Assembly: GCA_002305725.1 (NCBI GenBank)
Contig: DBQM01000056.1
Span: 15,748-77,702, forward strand
Length of the DNA: 61,955 nucleotides
Direction: 5' to 3'
From: Ruminococcus sp. UBA1394
GTDB lineage: Bacteria > Bacillota > Clostridia > Oscillospirales > Ruminococcaceae
Below the pieces are notes generated by a model that did no database searches, had not been told where the DNA came from, and worked only from the letters and a program-made list of their open reading frames with translations. Position numbers and translations under genes: made by a program. This document shows, piece by piece, positions 24,930 to 34,056 of the stretch (its first letter is position 1; each line of letters begins with the position of its first letter).

Positions 24930-26492
24930 TCACATTACCGGAACAGCTCCGATAATATAAAGAGATGGTATATCCTTATATTTGGACGGAAGCGTGTCAT
25001 ATAAACCAGTTCCCGTCGGAATAAGAAATCTTATCTGAAATCCGTTTTCTTCAAGCTCTGAAATAAGCTGTCCGGAAGTCCACATTGCCTCGTAAACGGG
25101 GTGCTTTTCCCAGCCGTCAACGGCGCGTATCTTTATGCCTGTAACCGGGTCCTTTCCGCTGAAAAGCAGAAGACCGCCGGGTGTGAGCATACTTTTTGCC
25201 TTTTTGTAAAGAGCCATTCTGCCCCTGTAATTAAAATGATTTATATAATCAAAACCGGTTATCAGATTAAACTTGCCGTCCCTATTCTGTGAGATATCTG
25301 AGGAAGATATATCAGCGCTGCCGAAATAATTCTTTATGACAGCGGCGGATGCAGTTTTTTCAAGAGATTTTATGCAGAGAGAGGTGCAGTCGTCATCCGC
25401 TCTGCTTTTTAGAATATATCCGAGTATTTCGTCGGGAGTACGGGCAAATCTGATACCCGCATTTTCAAGCCGTTTTGTCAGTATTGAATATTTCTCAGCG
25501 CCTGCCGGAATGGCATTTTCAATTCCCGATTCAACTGCTGAAATGATTCTTCCCGTTGCAAGTTCCTCAGCCGTTGCTGCCGCAACACAGCGGAATCCGG
25601 CATCTTTCAGCGCATGGAAAGCCTCGCTGTTCATTGCAGTATAGCTGTGAATACCGCAGTCGTTCAAAAATCTCAGGTCGTCAATGTACTGTTCGTCCAG
25701 TCCCTCAAAGGGGTTGTGACCGGTAATGAATATCATGCCTGATTTAAGGAAAGCCTTTTCCGGAACTGCCGCTGTTTCGCCGCAGTAAACAAAGTATCTT
25801 CCGGTATCTCCGGATTTATCACCGTATTCTATTTTATATATACTGTTCTTGCAGAGGTTTCTGTAAATTATCTCAGCGTATTTTTCTGTGCCGTAAAAGT
25901 CGATTCCGATTTCCTCATACGCATTAAAATAGGAAAGCTCACGGCTTACTGCTTTCATGCACACTTTTTCAAGGTCACGGAGTTTCTGCACACGCTCTTC
26001 TCCCGACGCTTTTTTGACAGCTTCAAGTCTTTCCGGCATATTTACAAGGGAGTCAATTTCTGCCTCACGGCAGCCTTTCGGACAGTCTTTAAGACGTGCT
26101 CCCGGAGCAATGTGCAGGACGTAATCCTCTGTGCGTTCGCTGTATCGTACAAGTGCGCTGTCGATTTTTTCAAGCTGGTTTGAGTTGAGAGTTGAACGCA
26201 GTCTTACTGTGTCGAGCTCTTTTTTCATGGCTGTAATCGGCGCAGTATCTTTTTTTCGTGCCGTAATTTCAGCGGCAAGAGCGTCCTCAAGACGCCTGCA
26301 GTGCTCTATAAGCTCGTCAAAGCATTCTGTGACCTGTCTGTTGAATTCATTCTGATTTTGTCCGAAAACATTGACATTATCCAGTGCGTCCGGATATTTT
26401 TTTGCAAATTTTTTCTGCAGGGCTGACATTTCGTCAGATTCATCGGGGACGTATGCGGCAATGCTTTTTCTGAGGTCTTCTGTTCCTTTCAT
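24930..26492 (-). CDS. Uncharacterised protein with coiled coil and methyltransferase-like C-terminus
   Basis: I do not recognise a named family. Of 520 residues, about 1-125 are helical and coiled-coil-like. The last about 150 resemble the second half of a class I SAM-dependent methyltransferase (FNLITGFDYINHFN, then a helix, then KSMLTPGGLLLFSG). The SAM-binding glycine motif I is not visible where expected, so the domain may be degenerate. The gene lies 46 bp after an exopolysaccharide-initiating sugar transferase and 48 bp before pyk, with no terminator on either side. A role in modification or assembly of a surface glycan is plausible from this context, as in O-antigen chain-terminating methyltransferases, but unproven. 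Confidence 0.6.
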   Translation of the reverse strand: MKGTEDLRKSIAAYVPDESDEMSALQKKFAKKYPDALDNVNVFGQNQNEFNRQVTECFDELIEHCRRLEDALAAEITARKKDTAPITAMKKELDTVRLRSTLNSNQLEKIDSALVRYSERTEDYVLHIAPGARLKDCPKGCREAEIDSLVNMPERLEAVKKASGEERVQKLRDLEKVCMKAVSRELSYFNAYEEIGIDFYGTEKYAEIIYRNLCKNSIYKIEYGDKSGDTGRYFVYCGETAAVPEKAFLKSGMIFITGHNPFEGLDEQYIDDLRFLNDCGIHSYTAMNSEAFHALKDAGFRCVAAATAEELATGRIISAVESGIENAIPAGAEKYSILTKRLENAGIRFARTPDEILGYILKSRADDDCTSLCIKSLEKTASAAVIKNYFGSADISSSDISQNRDGKFNLITGFDYINHFNYRGRMALYKKAKSMLTPGGLLLFSGKDPVTGIKIRAVDGWEKHPVYEAMWTSGQLISELEENGFQIRFLIPTGTGLYDTLPSKYKDIPSLYIIGAVPVM

Positions 26493-26538
26493 TTGTATTC
26501 ACCTTCTGCAAAATGTCTGCGGCAATACTGTTGCCTTG

Positions 26539-27873
26539 TTACTTTTCGTCTGAATTCATTTTCCCGGGGAAAATCATTGTTTTTACAGTCATAAGGATAA
26601 GACGCAGGTCCATTATCATGGAATAGCGTTCAATATACATAAGGTCCATTTTCAGCTTGTCATAAGGGGTCGTGTCATAAACGCCTGTTACCTGTGCATA
26701 GCCTGTAAGACCAGCCTTGACTTTAAGCCTGTAACGGAATTCCGGCATTTCCTTTTCGTATTTTTCAGTAAGCTCCGGACGTTCAGGACGGGGTCCTACA
26801 ACCGACATATCCCCTTTGAGAATATTTATAAGCTGGGGTATCTCGTCAAGACGGCATTTTCTTAAAAATCTGCCGACCCTTGTAATTCTCGAATCGGAAG
26901 TTGTAGCAAGCATGGGGACGCCGTCCTTTTCGGCATTCTGTATCATGCTGCGGAATTTATAGACATAAAATTCCTTTCCGCCGATGGTAAGTCTTTTCTG
27001 CTTGTAGAGTATATCTCCGCCGTCGTCTATTTTAATGGCAAGAGCGATAATCAGCATAATCGGTGAAAGTACAACCAGTCCCACAACAGAGAAAACAATG
27101 TCAAAAATTCTCTTGAACAGCCTCTGGTCAAAGGAAAGACCCTCGTTGCGGCACAAAAGCAGGGGTGAATCGAAAAGTCTGATATCCTCTCCGCCTCTTA
27201 TTATAATATCAGAAATTTTCGGAGAAATGTATATTCTCTTGGACTGCTCAAAGCAGTATTTTATAATATCATTTCTCAGCTGACCGCTTATATCGCAAAT
27301 AATAGCGCCGTCATATTTTCCTATTTCCGCCTTAATCTTGGCAAAGTCCTCTTTTATGCTGACAGATTCGCATATCATATACTTGTCTTCACGCTGGCTC
27401 ATTTTGTTTGTCAGAGTTGCGGCATTCTGACTGCCGTAAATTATTATGAGCTTTCTTGGCGGGTAAAGTTTAAGATAGATACGGTTATTGCAGAATATCC
27501 ATCCTGCAATTATAATAAGGTCAGCAAGAGTCATGTAAATCATAGGAATGACTTTCATGAAGTCACGTCCGATAACGCTTATCTGAAAGTATGTTATGAT
27601 ATTTACCGCCACCATTGAGATGGACTGCGAATAAAGCATATCCGAGCGTTTAAGATATCCCATTTTCAGACCGCCGTAGGCCTTGAAGAAAAGCAGAGTC
27701 AGAATCATGTAGATAAAGATTACTACCCAGTTACCACGTCTGTAAAACGGGAGTACGATTGCGTCGCTGTAATATTCATACCATATATAAATGAATACTC
27801 CGGCAAGACATACAAGCAGAACCATACTTGAGAAAAACGATATGATTCTTTTATATTGTTCATTATTTTTCAT
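26539..27873 (-). CDS. Polyprenyl-phosphate sugar phosphotransferase (exopolysaccharide initiation)
   Basis: This membrane enzyme transfers a sugar-1-phosphate to undecaprenyl phosphate, starting exopolysaccharide or capsule synthesis. The 444 residues give four or five N-terminal transmembrane helices (about 10-125), a cytosolic nucleotide-binding-like region (about 140-235), another helix (FDIVFSVVGLVVLSPIMLIIALAI) and the bacterial sugar transferase domain with YKFRSM, SRITRVGRFLRKCRLDEIPQ, SVVGPRPERPE and KAGLTGYAQVTG. This is the WbaP/WcaJ-like layout. Few other capsule genes are present, so it may act with a distant locus. It has its own promoter. Confidence 0.92.
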   Translation of the reverse strand: MKNNEQYKRIISFFSSMVLLVCLAGVFIYIWYEYYSDAIVLPFYRRGNWVVIFIYMILTLLFFKAYGGLKMGYLKRSDMLYSQSISMVAVNIITYFQISVIGRDFMKVIPMIYMTLADLIIIAGWIFCNNRIYLKLYPPRKLIIIYGSQNAATLTNKMSQREDKYMICESVSIKEDFAKIKAEIGKYDGAIICDISGQLRNDIIKYCFEQSKRIYISPKISDIIIRGGEDIRLFDSPLLLCRNEGLSFDQRLFKRIFDIVFSVVGLVVLSPIMLIIALAIKIDDGGDILYKQKRLTIGGKEFYVYKFRSMIQNAEKDGVPMLATTSDSRITRVGRFLRKCRLDEIPQLINILKGDMSVVGPRPERPELTEKYEKEMPEFRYRLKVKAGLTGYAQVTGVYDTTPYDKLKMDLMYIERYSMIMDLRLILMTVKTMIFPGKMNSDEK

Positions 27874-27937
27874 TAATTCAATCTCACTTAAAAACAGTAA
27901 TTATTATCGCCTTTAAGGCATACTTACTCTTACACCC

Positions 27938-27966
27938 ATTATATCAAATAAGTAGATTTAAGTCAA
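27938..27966 (-). promoter_or_regulatory. Predicted sigma-A promoter of the sugar transferase operon
   Basis: On the minus strand TTGACT and TATAAT with a 17-base spacer. Confidence 0.8.
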
Positions 27967-28027
27967 TAGTGTTTATTTATACTCCTGCATTTTTCTGCCG
28001 GAATCACACATACAGGTAAAAAAATAA

Positions 28028-28056
28028 GGTCTGCGTCATACTGCATGACACAGACC
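28028..28056 (-). terminator. Terminator after aspartokinase
   Basis: Twelve-base stem GGTCTGCGTCAT / ATGACACAGACC with one mismatch, followed on the minus strand by TTATTTTTTT. Confidence 0.88.
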
Positions 28057-28070
28057 TTTTATAAATTTGA

Positions 28071-29399
28071 TTATTCTACTGAATTGATAAACATATCGTA
28101 AATTCTGCGGATAGCCTCTTCAAAGTCTTCCTCGCCGATACCGATAATAACGTTAAGCTCGCTTGAACCCTGGTCAATCATCTTGACATTGATTCTTGCA
28201 TGAGCCATTGACGCAAAAATTCTTGCGGCAGTACCCCTTGTTCTTCTCATGCCACGTCCAACAACGGCAAGCATTGCAATGCCCTTTTCAAGCTCGATAT
28301 GGTCAGGAGCGCCTGCTTTTCTGATTTTGGAGAGAACCTCGTCCTCCTTGCCCTCGATGTCGCTGTAAGGGAAAATGAGGGAAAGTGTATCAATACCAGA
28401 CGGCATATGCTCAATTGAGATTCCGCACTCTTCCAGTACTTCAAGCACCTTTACGCAGAAACCAAGCTCGCTGTTCATCATTGCCTTTTCGATATTGATA
28501 GCGGCAAAGCCTTTCTTTCCTGCAATACCTGTAATTGTGTATTTGTTAATCTCGTCCTCCGGAACTTCGGAAACGATCATTGTGCCGCTGTCTTCCGGAC
28601 GGTTTGTGTTCTTGATATTAATAGGGATTCCGGCTGTTCTTACAGGGAAGATAGCGTCCTCATGCAGGACTGTCGCACCCATATATGAAAGTTCTCTCAG
28701 TTCCTTGTATGTGATAACGCTGATAGCCTTGGGATTGTCAACTATTCTCGGGTCTGAAACAAGGAATCCGGAAACGTCAGTCCAGTTTTCGTAAACCTCT
28801 GCTTTTACTGCACTTGCAATAATTGAACCGGTAACGTCAGAGCCGCCTCTTGAAAATGTTCTTACAACGCCGTTTTCGTCAGCACCGTAAAAGCCCGGAA
28901 TTACTGCGGCTTCAACGCCTTTGAGTCTTGCTCTGAGCTTTGGCTGTGTCTTGTCATTGTTGAAAGTTCCGTCCTCGTCAAAGACGATTACTTCGGCTGC
29001 GTCAACAAATTCGTAGCCTAAAAGCTTTGCGATGATAATACCGTTTAAGTATTCGCCACGGCTTGCGGCATATTCGCTGCCTGCCTTTGCAGTTATATTT
29101 TTCTTGATTGTTTCAAATTCGCTGTCAAGGGAAAGGTCGATTCCCAGTTCCTCTATAATACCGTTGTAACGGTCGGCAATTGCCTGAAATGCGTTGTTGA
29201 TGCTCTTGTTTTCCATTGCAAGCTTGTTGCAGTTATAGAGCATATCAGTAACCTTTATATCGTCCGAAAAACGCTTGCCCGGAGCAGACGGCACAACAAA
29301 TCTGCGCTTGTCATCGCTTTTGATTATGTTAGCGGCCTTTGTTATCTGCTTTGCGTCCGCAAGACTGCTGCCGCCGAATTTTACAACTTTGACATTCAT
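28071..29399 (-). CDS. lysC: Aspartate kinase
   Basis: This enzyme phosphorylates aspartate, the first step to lysine, threonine and methionine. The 442 residues begin with VVKFGGSSLADAKQI, contain TFSRGGSDVTGSIIA and SDPRIVDNPKAI, and end with two ACT-type regulatory domains (about 300-440), so allosteric control by end products is likely. This is the monofunctional clostridial form. The leader from the predicted promoter is short (about 30 bases), leaving no room for a lysine riboswitch. GGAG lies about 8 bases before the ATG. Confidence 0.93.
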   Translation of the reverse strand: MNVKVVKFGGSSLADAKQITKAANIIKSDDKRRFVVPSAPGKRFSDDIKVTDMLYNCNKLAMENKSINNAFQAIADRYNGIIEELGIDLSLDSEFETIKKNITAKAGSEYAASRGEYLNGIIIAKLLGYEFVDAAEVIVFDEDGTFNNDKTQPKLRARLKGVEAAVIPGFYGADENGVVRTFSRGGSDVTGSIIASAVKAEVYENWTDVSGFLVSDPRIVDNPKAISVITYKELRELSYMGATVLHEDAIFPVRTAGIPINIKNTNRPEDSGTMIVSEVPEDEINKYTITGIAGKKGFAAINIEKAMMNSELGFCVKVLEVLEECGISIEHMPSGIDTLSLIFPYSDIEGKEDEVLSKIRKAGAPDHIELEKGIAMLAVVGRGMRRTRGTAARIFASMAHARINVKMIDQGSSELNVIIGIGEEDFEEAIRRIYDMFINSVE

Positions 29400-29437
29400 A
29401 AGTAATTCTCCTTAATCCTTGATTCTCATACTTAAAT

Positions 29438-29466
29438 AGTATATTGTATTTAAGAAAAAAAATCAA
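29438..29466 (-). promoter_or_regulatory. Predicted sigma-A promoter of the aspartokinase gene
   Basis: On the minus strand TTGATT and TATACT with a 17-base spacer. Confidence 0.75.
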
Positions 29467-29655
29467 GAGTAATAGATTACAAATTATTCCTTAACAAACC
29501 GTGTCTTTTTGGTGAATACGCTTGTATGCCACAGGCGGACAGTGCGTGACCGCACAGGACAATTCGTTGTTAGTTTTGCGATAGCGTTACTTTTAGGCAC
29601 GACCGGCGGCTGAATGGTGGATTTTGTGGTGTTTTTTGGCTTGACTGTTTATTCT

Positions 29656-29756
29656 TTAGGGGCGAGCATTGGTCGCCCGTGAATTTGTCTGTTTTTTTGA
29701 ATCGGGCGAGCAATGCTCGCCCCTACAATAATCCATATTTCATAAAAATTGATTTG
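29656..29756. repeat. Dispersed inverted-repeat element (GGCGAGCATTGGTCGCC type)
   Basis: Two inverted arms of about 25 bp (29656-29679 and 29703-29727), each itself near-palindromic, are followed by a tail at about 29728-29756 that is almost identical to the tail of the copy at 48617-48718 (ATATTTCATAAAAATTG). The rest of this 438-bp gap (29470-29650) holds no ORF or clear signal beyond the lipoprotein promoter. Confidence 0.8.
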
Positions 29757-29777
29757 CGTGTTGCCGGATTTATTTTA

Positions 29778-29806
29778 TTGACAATTGGGATATATAGTGT
29801 TATATT
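29778..29806 (+). promoter_or_regulatory. Predicted sigma-A promoter of the lipoprotein gene
   Basis: TTGACA and TATATT with a 17-base spacer, followed by a GGGGG ribosome site. Confidence 0.8.
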
Positions 29807-29837
29807 ATAGGTAAAGATAATATAGGGGGATAAAAAT

Positions 29838-30521
29838 ATGAAAAACAGAAAATATTTTGTATTATTATGTATTTCAGCTGTACTTCTCACCGCCTGCGGA
29901 ACCGAAACAAAAACAGCACAGCAAACTGAAAGTACCGCTGAAAATGTAACTGAAGAAACAACCGGAAAATACGAAAATATTGTGGACGAAAATGTTGACG
30001 TTGATGACAATATGTTTTTTGGAAGTCTTGATGAGTTTACTTCATTTACAGCTTCTGAAGAATTTGCAGAAAATTATTCATTTTTATCAAATCCTCAGTC
30101 TCAGAGCGCCATTCAGACATACAGTAATGATTCAGAACCATTTACGCCTTTAATTCCTCAGTTTGATACAAATAGATATGAAATAAGTAAAATCAGAGTT
30201 TATCCAAGTGGTTATGCATATTATATAAAAAACATTTCTGAAGGAAAATCAATAGCTGTTTCAGTTCACCCGACTATTTATTATCATACCTATGAGGAAT
30301 TAGTTGAAGTGGCTAATATGAACCATGTTCTTGAAGTGGAAAATACAGAAACAACTGTCTGGGGCGATACTCCGGCACTTGTTCAGAGCATACAGTTCTC
30401 TGACCCTGTTGAATATTCTATTCAGGCTATGATTGACGAAAACAACAAGGTTTACATGAGCTGTGACGGTATGACTCCCGAAGAGCTGACAGCTTGTCTT
30501 AATGAATTTACTTTTGAATAA
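29838..30521 (+). CDS. Uncharacterised lipoprotein
   Basis: A lipoprotein signal peptide ends in the lipobox LLTAC (Cys20), after which a Thr/Glu-rich linker of about 30 residues leads to a globular domain of about 150 residues. No family is recognised. The mature domain has mixed alpha/beta character with an IQSIQFSD-type strand and ends in a short helix. It is transcribed alone between a promoter and a terminator. It should be anchored to the outer face of the membrane. Confidence 0.8.
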   Translation: MKNRKYFVLLCISAVLLTACGTETKTAQQTESTAENVTEETTGKYENIVDENVDVDDNMFFGSLDEFTSFTASEEFAENYSFLSNPQSQSAIQTYSNDSEPFTPLIPQFDTNRYEISKIRVYPSGYAYYIKNISEGKSIAVSVHPTIYYHTYEELVEVANMNHVLEVENTETTVWGDTPALVQSIQFSDPVEYSIQAMIDENNKVYMSCDGMTPEELTACLNEFTFE

Positions 30522-30527
30522 TGTGAT

Positions 30528-30561
30528 ATCTCCTCCGTTTTAAGATGAAATCGGAGGAGAT
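30528..30561 (+). terminator. Terminator after the lipoprotein gene
   Basis: Perfect 10-bp stem ATCTCCTCCG / CGGAGGAGAT, followed by TTTTGTGCTTTTTT. Confidence 0.88.
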
Positions 30562-30613
30562 TTTTGTGCTTTTTTCAACTGTTAAAAATTAGTTGCACAG
30601 GTTCGGAATTATC

Positions 30614-30642
30614 TTGACAGCTTAAAAATCATATGATATACT
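30614..30642 (+). promoter_or_regulatory. Predicted promoter of the 30.7-35.3 kb operon
   Basis: TTGACA and TATACT with a 17-base spacer, about 41 bp upstream of the first start codon. Confidence 0.82.
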
Positions 30643-30683
30643 TTATAAAGGTATAAATATTTTCAGAATGGAGCGTATAAAAA

Positions 30684-31010
30684 ATGAGTGGTAATATTTT
30701 TCCGCTGCCGTTTTCAACACATCTGATTTTTGTGGCGGTTGCGTTTGTTTTTTTCCTTATCCAGTTTATAAGAACAAAATACAAGTATGAAATTATCATG
30801 GCGGCAGCTGTTGCTGTTACTATGCTTATCTATGCAAAGGAATCTAAAATGTGGTTTTACGGCATAGGCATACTCGAATTCGGACTGCTGCTGATTGCTC
30901 TTGTTGCCGCAATTGCAGAAAAAAAGAGCAGAAAAGAACTCGCTGCAGAAACCGGTGTTTCCCAGAGTGAAGCTGACGCTGATACAGACGGGGCAGAAGG
31001 CGAAGAATAA
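30684..31010 (+). CDS. Small membrane protein, unknown
   Basis: The 108-residue protein has three predicted membrane helices (about 9-28, 36-52 and 57-76) and a cytosolic tail that is strongly acidic (ADADTDGAEGEE). No family is recognised. Its stop codon overlaps the start of the dehydrogenase gene (TAATG), so the two are translationally coupled, and it is first in an operon that leads to proline synthesis genes. Confidence 0.75.
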   Translation: MSGNIFPLPFSTHLIFVAVAFVFFLIQFIRTKYKYEIIMAAAVAVTMLIYAKESKMWFYGIGILEFGLLLIALVAAIAEKKSRKELAAETGVSQSEADADTDGAEGEE

Positions 31011-31954
31011 TGAAAATATGTATTCTCGACTGGACTACTGTCACTTCAGGTGACATTGATTCAGATATTTTCAGTCAGTTCGGAAAAGTGAGATGCTATC
31101 CGCTGACCGATAACGAAAAAGCCGCTGAGTATATCGGGGACGCTGATATGGTGCTTTGCAACAAGGTGCTGATTACCCGTGAAGTCATGGAGAAATGTCC
31201 CAATATAAAGTATATAGGTCTTTTCGCTACAGGCTACAATAATATTGATATCAGAACGGCGGCGGAAAAGGGGATAACTGTCTGCAATGCGGGGGAATAC
31301 TCCACAAACGCAGTCGCACAGCAGACCTTTGCGTATATTCTGGAGCATTTCAGCAGAATTTCGGAGTATGACAGCTTTGTAAAAAACGGCGGCTGGATAT
31401 CCTCAAAGACTTTTTCAAAGTTTCCTATAAAGACACAGGAAATTGCCGGAAAAACCCTCGCTGTTGTGGGATTTGGCAGTATCGGCAGAAAGGTGGCACA
31501 GATAGCCTCCGCTTTCGGAATGAATGTTATTGTAAACACCAGAACAAAGCCGGAAAACTGTGAGTACGAACTGGTTTCACTGGAAGAGGCGTTCTCCCGT
31601 GCAGATGTACTGACCATACATTGTCCGCTGACTGAACAGACGGAGGGTATGGTAAACAGCCACAACCTCTCCCTTATGAAAAAAGGCGCATTGCTTATAA
31701 ATACAGCAAGGGGCGGTATCGTCAACGAAAACGAGCTTGCACAGGCTCTGAACAGCGGACATATCTATGCGGCGCTTGACGTTTTAAGACAGGAGCCTAT
31801 GTCGGAGGAAACACCGCTGAAAACAGCGCAGAACTGCATTATAACTCCCCATACAGCATGGGCGCCCCTTGAAACAAGACTGCGCCTTATTAATATAGTA
31901 TGTGAGAATATAAAAGCATATTTAAACGGGACACCGCAGAATAAAGTAAACTGA
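31010..31954 (+). CDS. D-isomer-specific 2-hydroxyacid dehydrogenase
   Basis: This is an NAD(P)-dependent oxidoreductase of the D-2-hydroxyacid dehydrogenase family, which reduces 2-oxoacids such as hydroxypyruvate or glyoxylate. The 314 residues show the nucleotide-binding VGFGSIGRKVAQIA, and the catalytic triad Arg in NTARGG, Glu in LRQEPM and His in ITPHTAW. Overall it looks most like glycerate dehydrogenase/hydroxypyruvate reductase, but the substrate is not fixed by sequence. It lies between a small membrane gene (overlap) and proB (19 bp). Confidence 0.88.
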   Translation: MKICILDWTTVTSGDIDSDIFSQFGKVRCYPLTDNEKAAEYIGDADMVLCNKVLITREVMEKCPNIKYIGLFATGYNNIDIRTAAEKGITVCNAGEYSTNAVAQQTFAYILEHFSRISEYDSFVKNGGWISSKTFSKFPIKTQEIAGKTLAVVGFGSIGRKVAQIASAFGMNVIVNTRTKPENCEYELVSLEEAFSRADVLTIHCPLTEQTEGMVNSHNLSLMKKGALLINTARGGIVNENELAQALNSGHIYAALDVLRQEPMSEETPLKTAQNCIITPHTAWAPLETRLRLINIVCENIKAYLNGTPQNKVN

Positions 31955-31973
31955 CATCAGAGGCTGAATAGAA

Positions 31974-32762
31974 ATGATAAACATATCAGATAAAAAAAGA
32001 ATTGTTATAAAGCTTGGCACGTCAACTCTTACTCACAAGACCGGCAGGCTTAACATAAGAAGAATGACTAATCTCATAAAGGTAATGGCTGACCTGCAGA
32101 ATTCCGGAAAGGAGCTTATTATAGTTTCCTCCGGAGCAGTTGGACTGGGAGTAGGCAAGCTGGGACTTCGTGAAAGACCGTCTGACACTCCTACAAAACA
32201 GGCGGCGGCAGCTGTGGGACAGTGTGAACTGATGTATCTTTATGATGACCTGTTTGACGATTACGGCATACCGGTAGCACAGATACTGCTGACAAACACT
32301 ATCATTGAAAATGAGCGCAGAAAGAATGTTGAGAACACATTTGAAAGGCTTATTTCAATGGGCGTTATCCCTATTGTAAACGAAAATGACGCTGTTGCCA
32401 TTGACGAGCTGGAACTTGAAATCGGTGAAAACGATTCACTTTCAGCAATAGTTGCGAAGACCGCAAAGGCAGACCTGCTGATAATCCTTTCGGATATTGA
32501 CGGACTGTATGACAGCGACCCTCACAAGAATCCTGACGCAAGGCTTATTCCTGTGGTAACGGAAATAGACAGTCACATTGAGGAAATCGCAGGCGGCGCA
32601 GGAAGTGCGCTGGGCAAGGGCGGTATGATAACAAAGATTAACGCCGCCAAAATTGCCAATGACGCCGGAATTGACATGATAATTATGAACGGAGATAATC
32701 CGGATAAGCTTTATGACCTGTTCGACAACACTCAGGCAGGAACATTGTTTATTGCACACTAA
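31974..32762 (+). CDS. proB: Glutamate 5-kinase
   Basis: This cytosolic kinase phosphorylates glutamate, the first step of proline synthesis. The 262 residues form the amino-acid kinase domain only: RIVIKLGTSTLTH at the start, IVSSGAVGLGVGKLG, NENDAV and the KGGMITKINAAKIA block. The C-terminal PUA domain of longer enzymes such as the E. coli one is absent; short forms are known. It is followed by proA, with 15 bp to the preferred proA start. Confidence 0.94.
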   Translation: MINISDKKRIVIKLGTSTLTHKTGRLNIRRMTNLIKVMADLQNSGKELIIVSSGAVGLGVGKLGLRERPSDTPTKQAAAAVGQCELMYLYDDLFDDYGIPVAQILLTNTIIENERRKNVENTFERLISMGVIPIVNENDAVAIDELELEIGENDSLSAIVAKTAKADLLIILSDIDGLYDSDPHKNPDARLIPVVTEIDSHIEEIAGGAGSALGKGGMITKINAAKIANDAGIDMIIMNGDNPDKLYDLFDNTQAGTLFIAH

Positions 32763-32777
32763 CCGGAGGTGCTGAAA

Positions 32778-34025
32778 ATGACTTACATAGAAACTCTCGG
32801 ACAGAAAGCAAAGGCGGCTGAGCCTTTTATTGCTTCTGCTCAGACAAGTATAAAAAATGCTGCGCTTAAAGCGATTGCAGAGGCTCTTACAGAAAAAACT
32901 CCTCTTATTATTGAGCAGAATAAGCTTGACCTTGAAAACGCAGTAAAAAACAATATGTCAAAGGCAATGCAGGACAGGCTTATGCTTGACGCTGACAGAA
33001 TAAAGGGTATTGCAGACGCAGTTCTGACACTTGCTGAGGCAGAGGATATTATCGGTTCGGTGGACTGCGGCTTTGTTCGCCCAAACGGACTGAAAATATG
33101 CAAAACAAGAGTACCGCTGGGTGTTATCGGAATAATTTTCGAGTCACGCCCGAATGTTACCGTTGACGCCGCAACTCTCTGCCTTAAAGCCGGAAACGCC
33201 GTCATTTTAAGAGGCGGTAAGGAGGCTATAAACTCAAACAAGTGTCTTGCCGGTGTAATGAGAGAGGCTGTAAAGTCCGCCGGACTGCCGGAGGATATAA
33301 TCCAGCTTGTGGAGGATACATCAAGGGAAACTGCGGCTGAACTTATGAAATTAAACGACTATCTTGACGTACTTATCCCAAGGGGCGGCGCAGGACTTAT
33401 CCAGGCGGTTGTGAAACAGGCTACAGTACCGGTCATTGAAACGGGTACCGGCAACTGTCATGTTTACGTTGACGATTCAGCTGATATTGACATGGCGGCG
33501 GATATCGTTGACAACGGCAAAACACAAAGACCGTCTGTATGCAACGCTGTTGAAAGCCTGCTTGTGCATAAGGACATTGCCGAAAAAGCGCTGCCTGCCA
33601 TAAAAGCAAAGCTTGACGGACACAATGTTGAGATAAGAGGCTGTGAGAGAACAGCGGCAATACTGGGCGACTGCGTTAAGCCTGCAACTGACGAGGACTA
33701 TGGTACAGAATTTCTTGATTACATCATTTCCGTTAAAGTTGTGGATTCAATTGACGAGGCAATTGCGCATATTTCAAAGTACGGGACAGGTCATTCCGAG
33801 GCGATAGTTACAAAGAGCCTTGAAAACGCAGAGAAATTTCAGAAGATGGTTGACGCTGCGGCGGTTTATGTAAATGCGTCAACACGCTTTACAGACGGCG
33901 GTGTATTCGGCTTCGGCGCTGAGATCGGAATTTCGACCCAGAAGCTCCACGCAAGAGGTCCTATGGGACTTCGTGAGCTGACGACAGTTAAATACCTTAT
34001 CAACGGAAACGGTCAGATAAGGTAA
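32778..34025 (+). CDS. proA: Gamma-glutamyl phosphate reductase
   Basis: ProA reduces glutamyl-5-phosphate to glutamate semialdehyde, the second proline step. The 415 residues show the aldehyde-dehydrogenase-like fold with GVIGIIFESRPNVTVDAATLCLKAGNA, LRGGKEAINSN, PVIETGTGNCHVYVD, the catalytic Cys in RPSVCNAVESL, and STRFTDGGVFGFGAEIGIST. The ATG at 32778 is chosen; GGAGGTG 6 bases upstream overlaps the alternative GTG. It forms an operon with proB. Confidence 0.95.
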   Translation: MTYIETLGQKAKAAEPFIASAQTSIKNAALKAIAEALTEKTPLIIEQNKLDLENAVKNNMSKAMQDRLMLDADRIKGIADAVLTLAEAEDIIGSVDCGFVRPNGLKICKTRVPLGVIGIIFESRPNVTVDAATLCLKAGNAVILRGGKEAINSNKCLAGVMREAVKSAGLPEDIIQLVEDTSRETAAELMKLNDYLDVLIPRGGAGLIQAVVKQATVPVIETGTGNCHVYVDDSADIDMAADIVDNGKTQRPSVCNAVESLLVHKDIAEKALPAIKAKLDGHNVEIRGCERTAAILGDCVKPATDEDYGTEFLDYIISVKVVDSIDEAIAHISKYGTGHSEAIVTKSLENAEKFQKMVDAAAVYVNASTRFTDGGVFGFGAEIGISTQKLHARGPMGLRELTTVKYLINGNGQIR

Positions 34026-34056
34026 AGTTACACATTAAAAACGGAGGTGGTTTTCG

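Noticed and set aside
29400..29470. Lysine riboswitch in front of aspartokinase
   Set aside because: The predicted promoter is only about 40 bp upstream of the start, far too close for the long lysine riboswitch.
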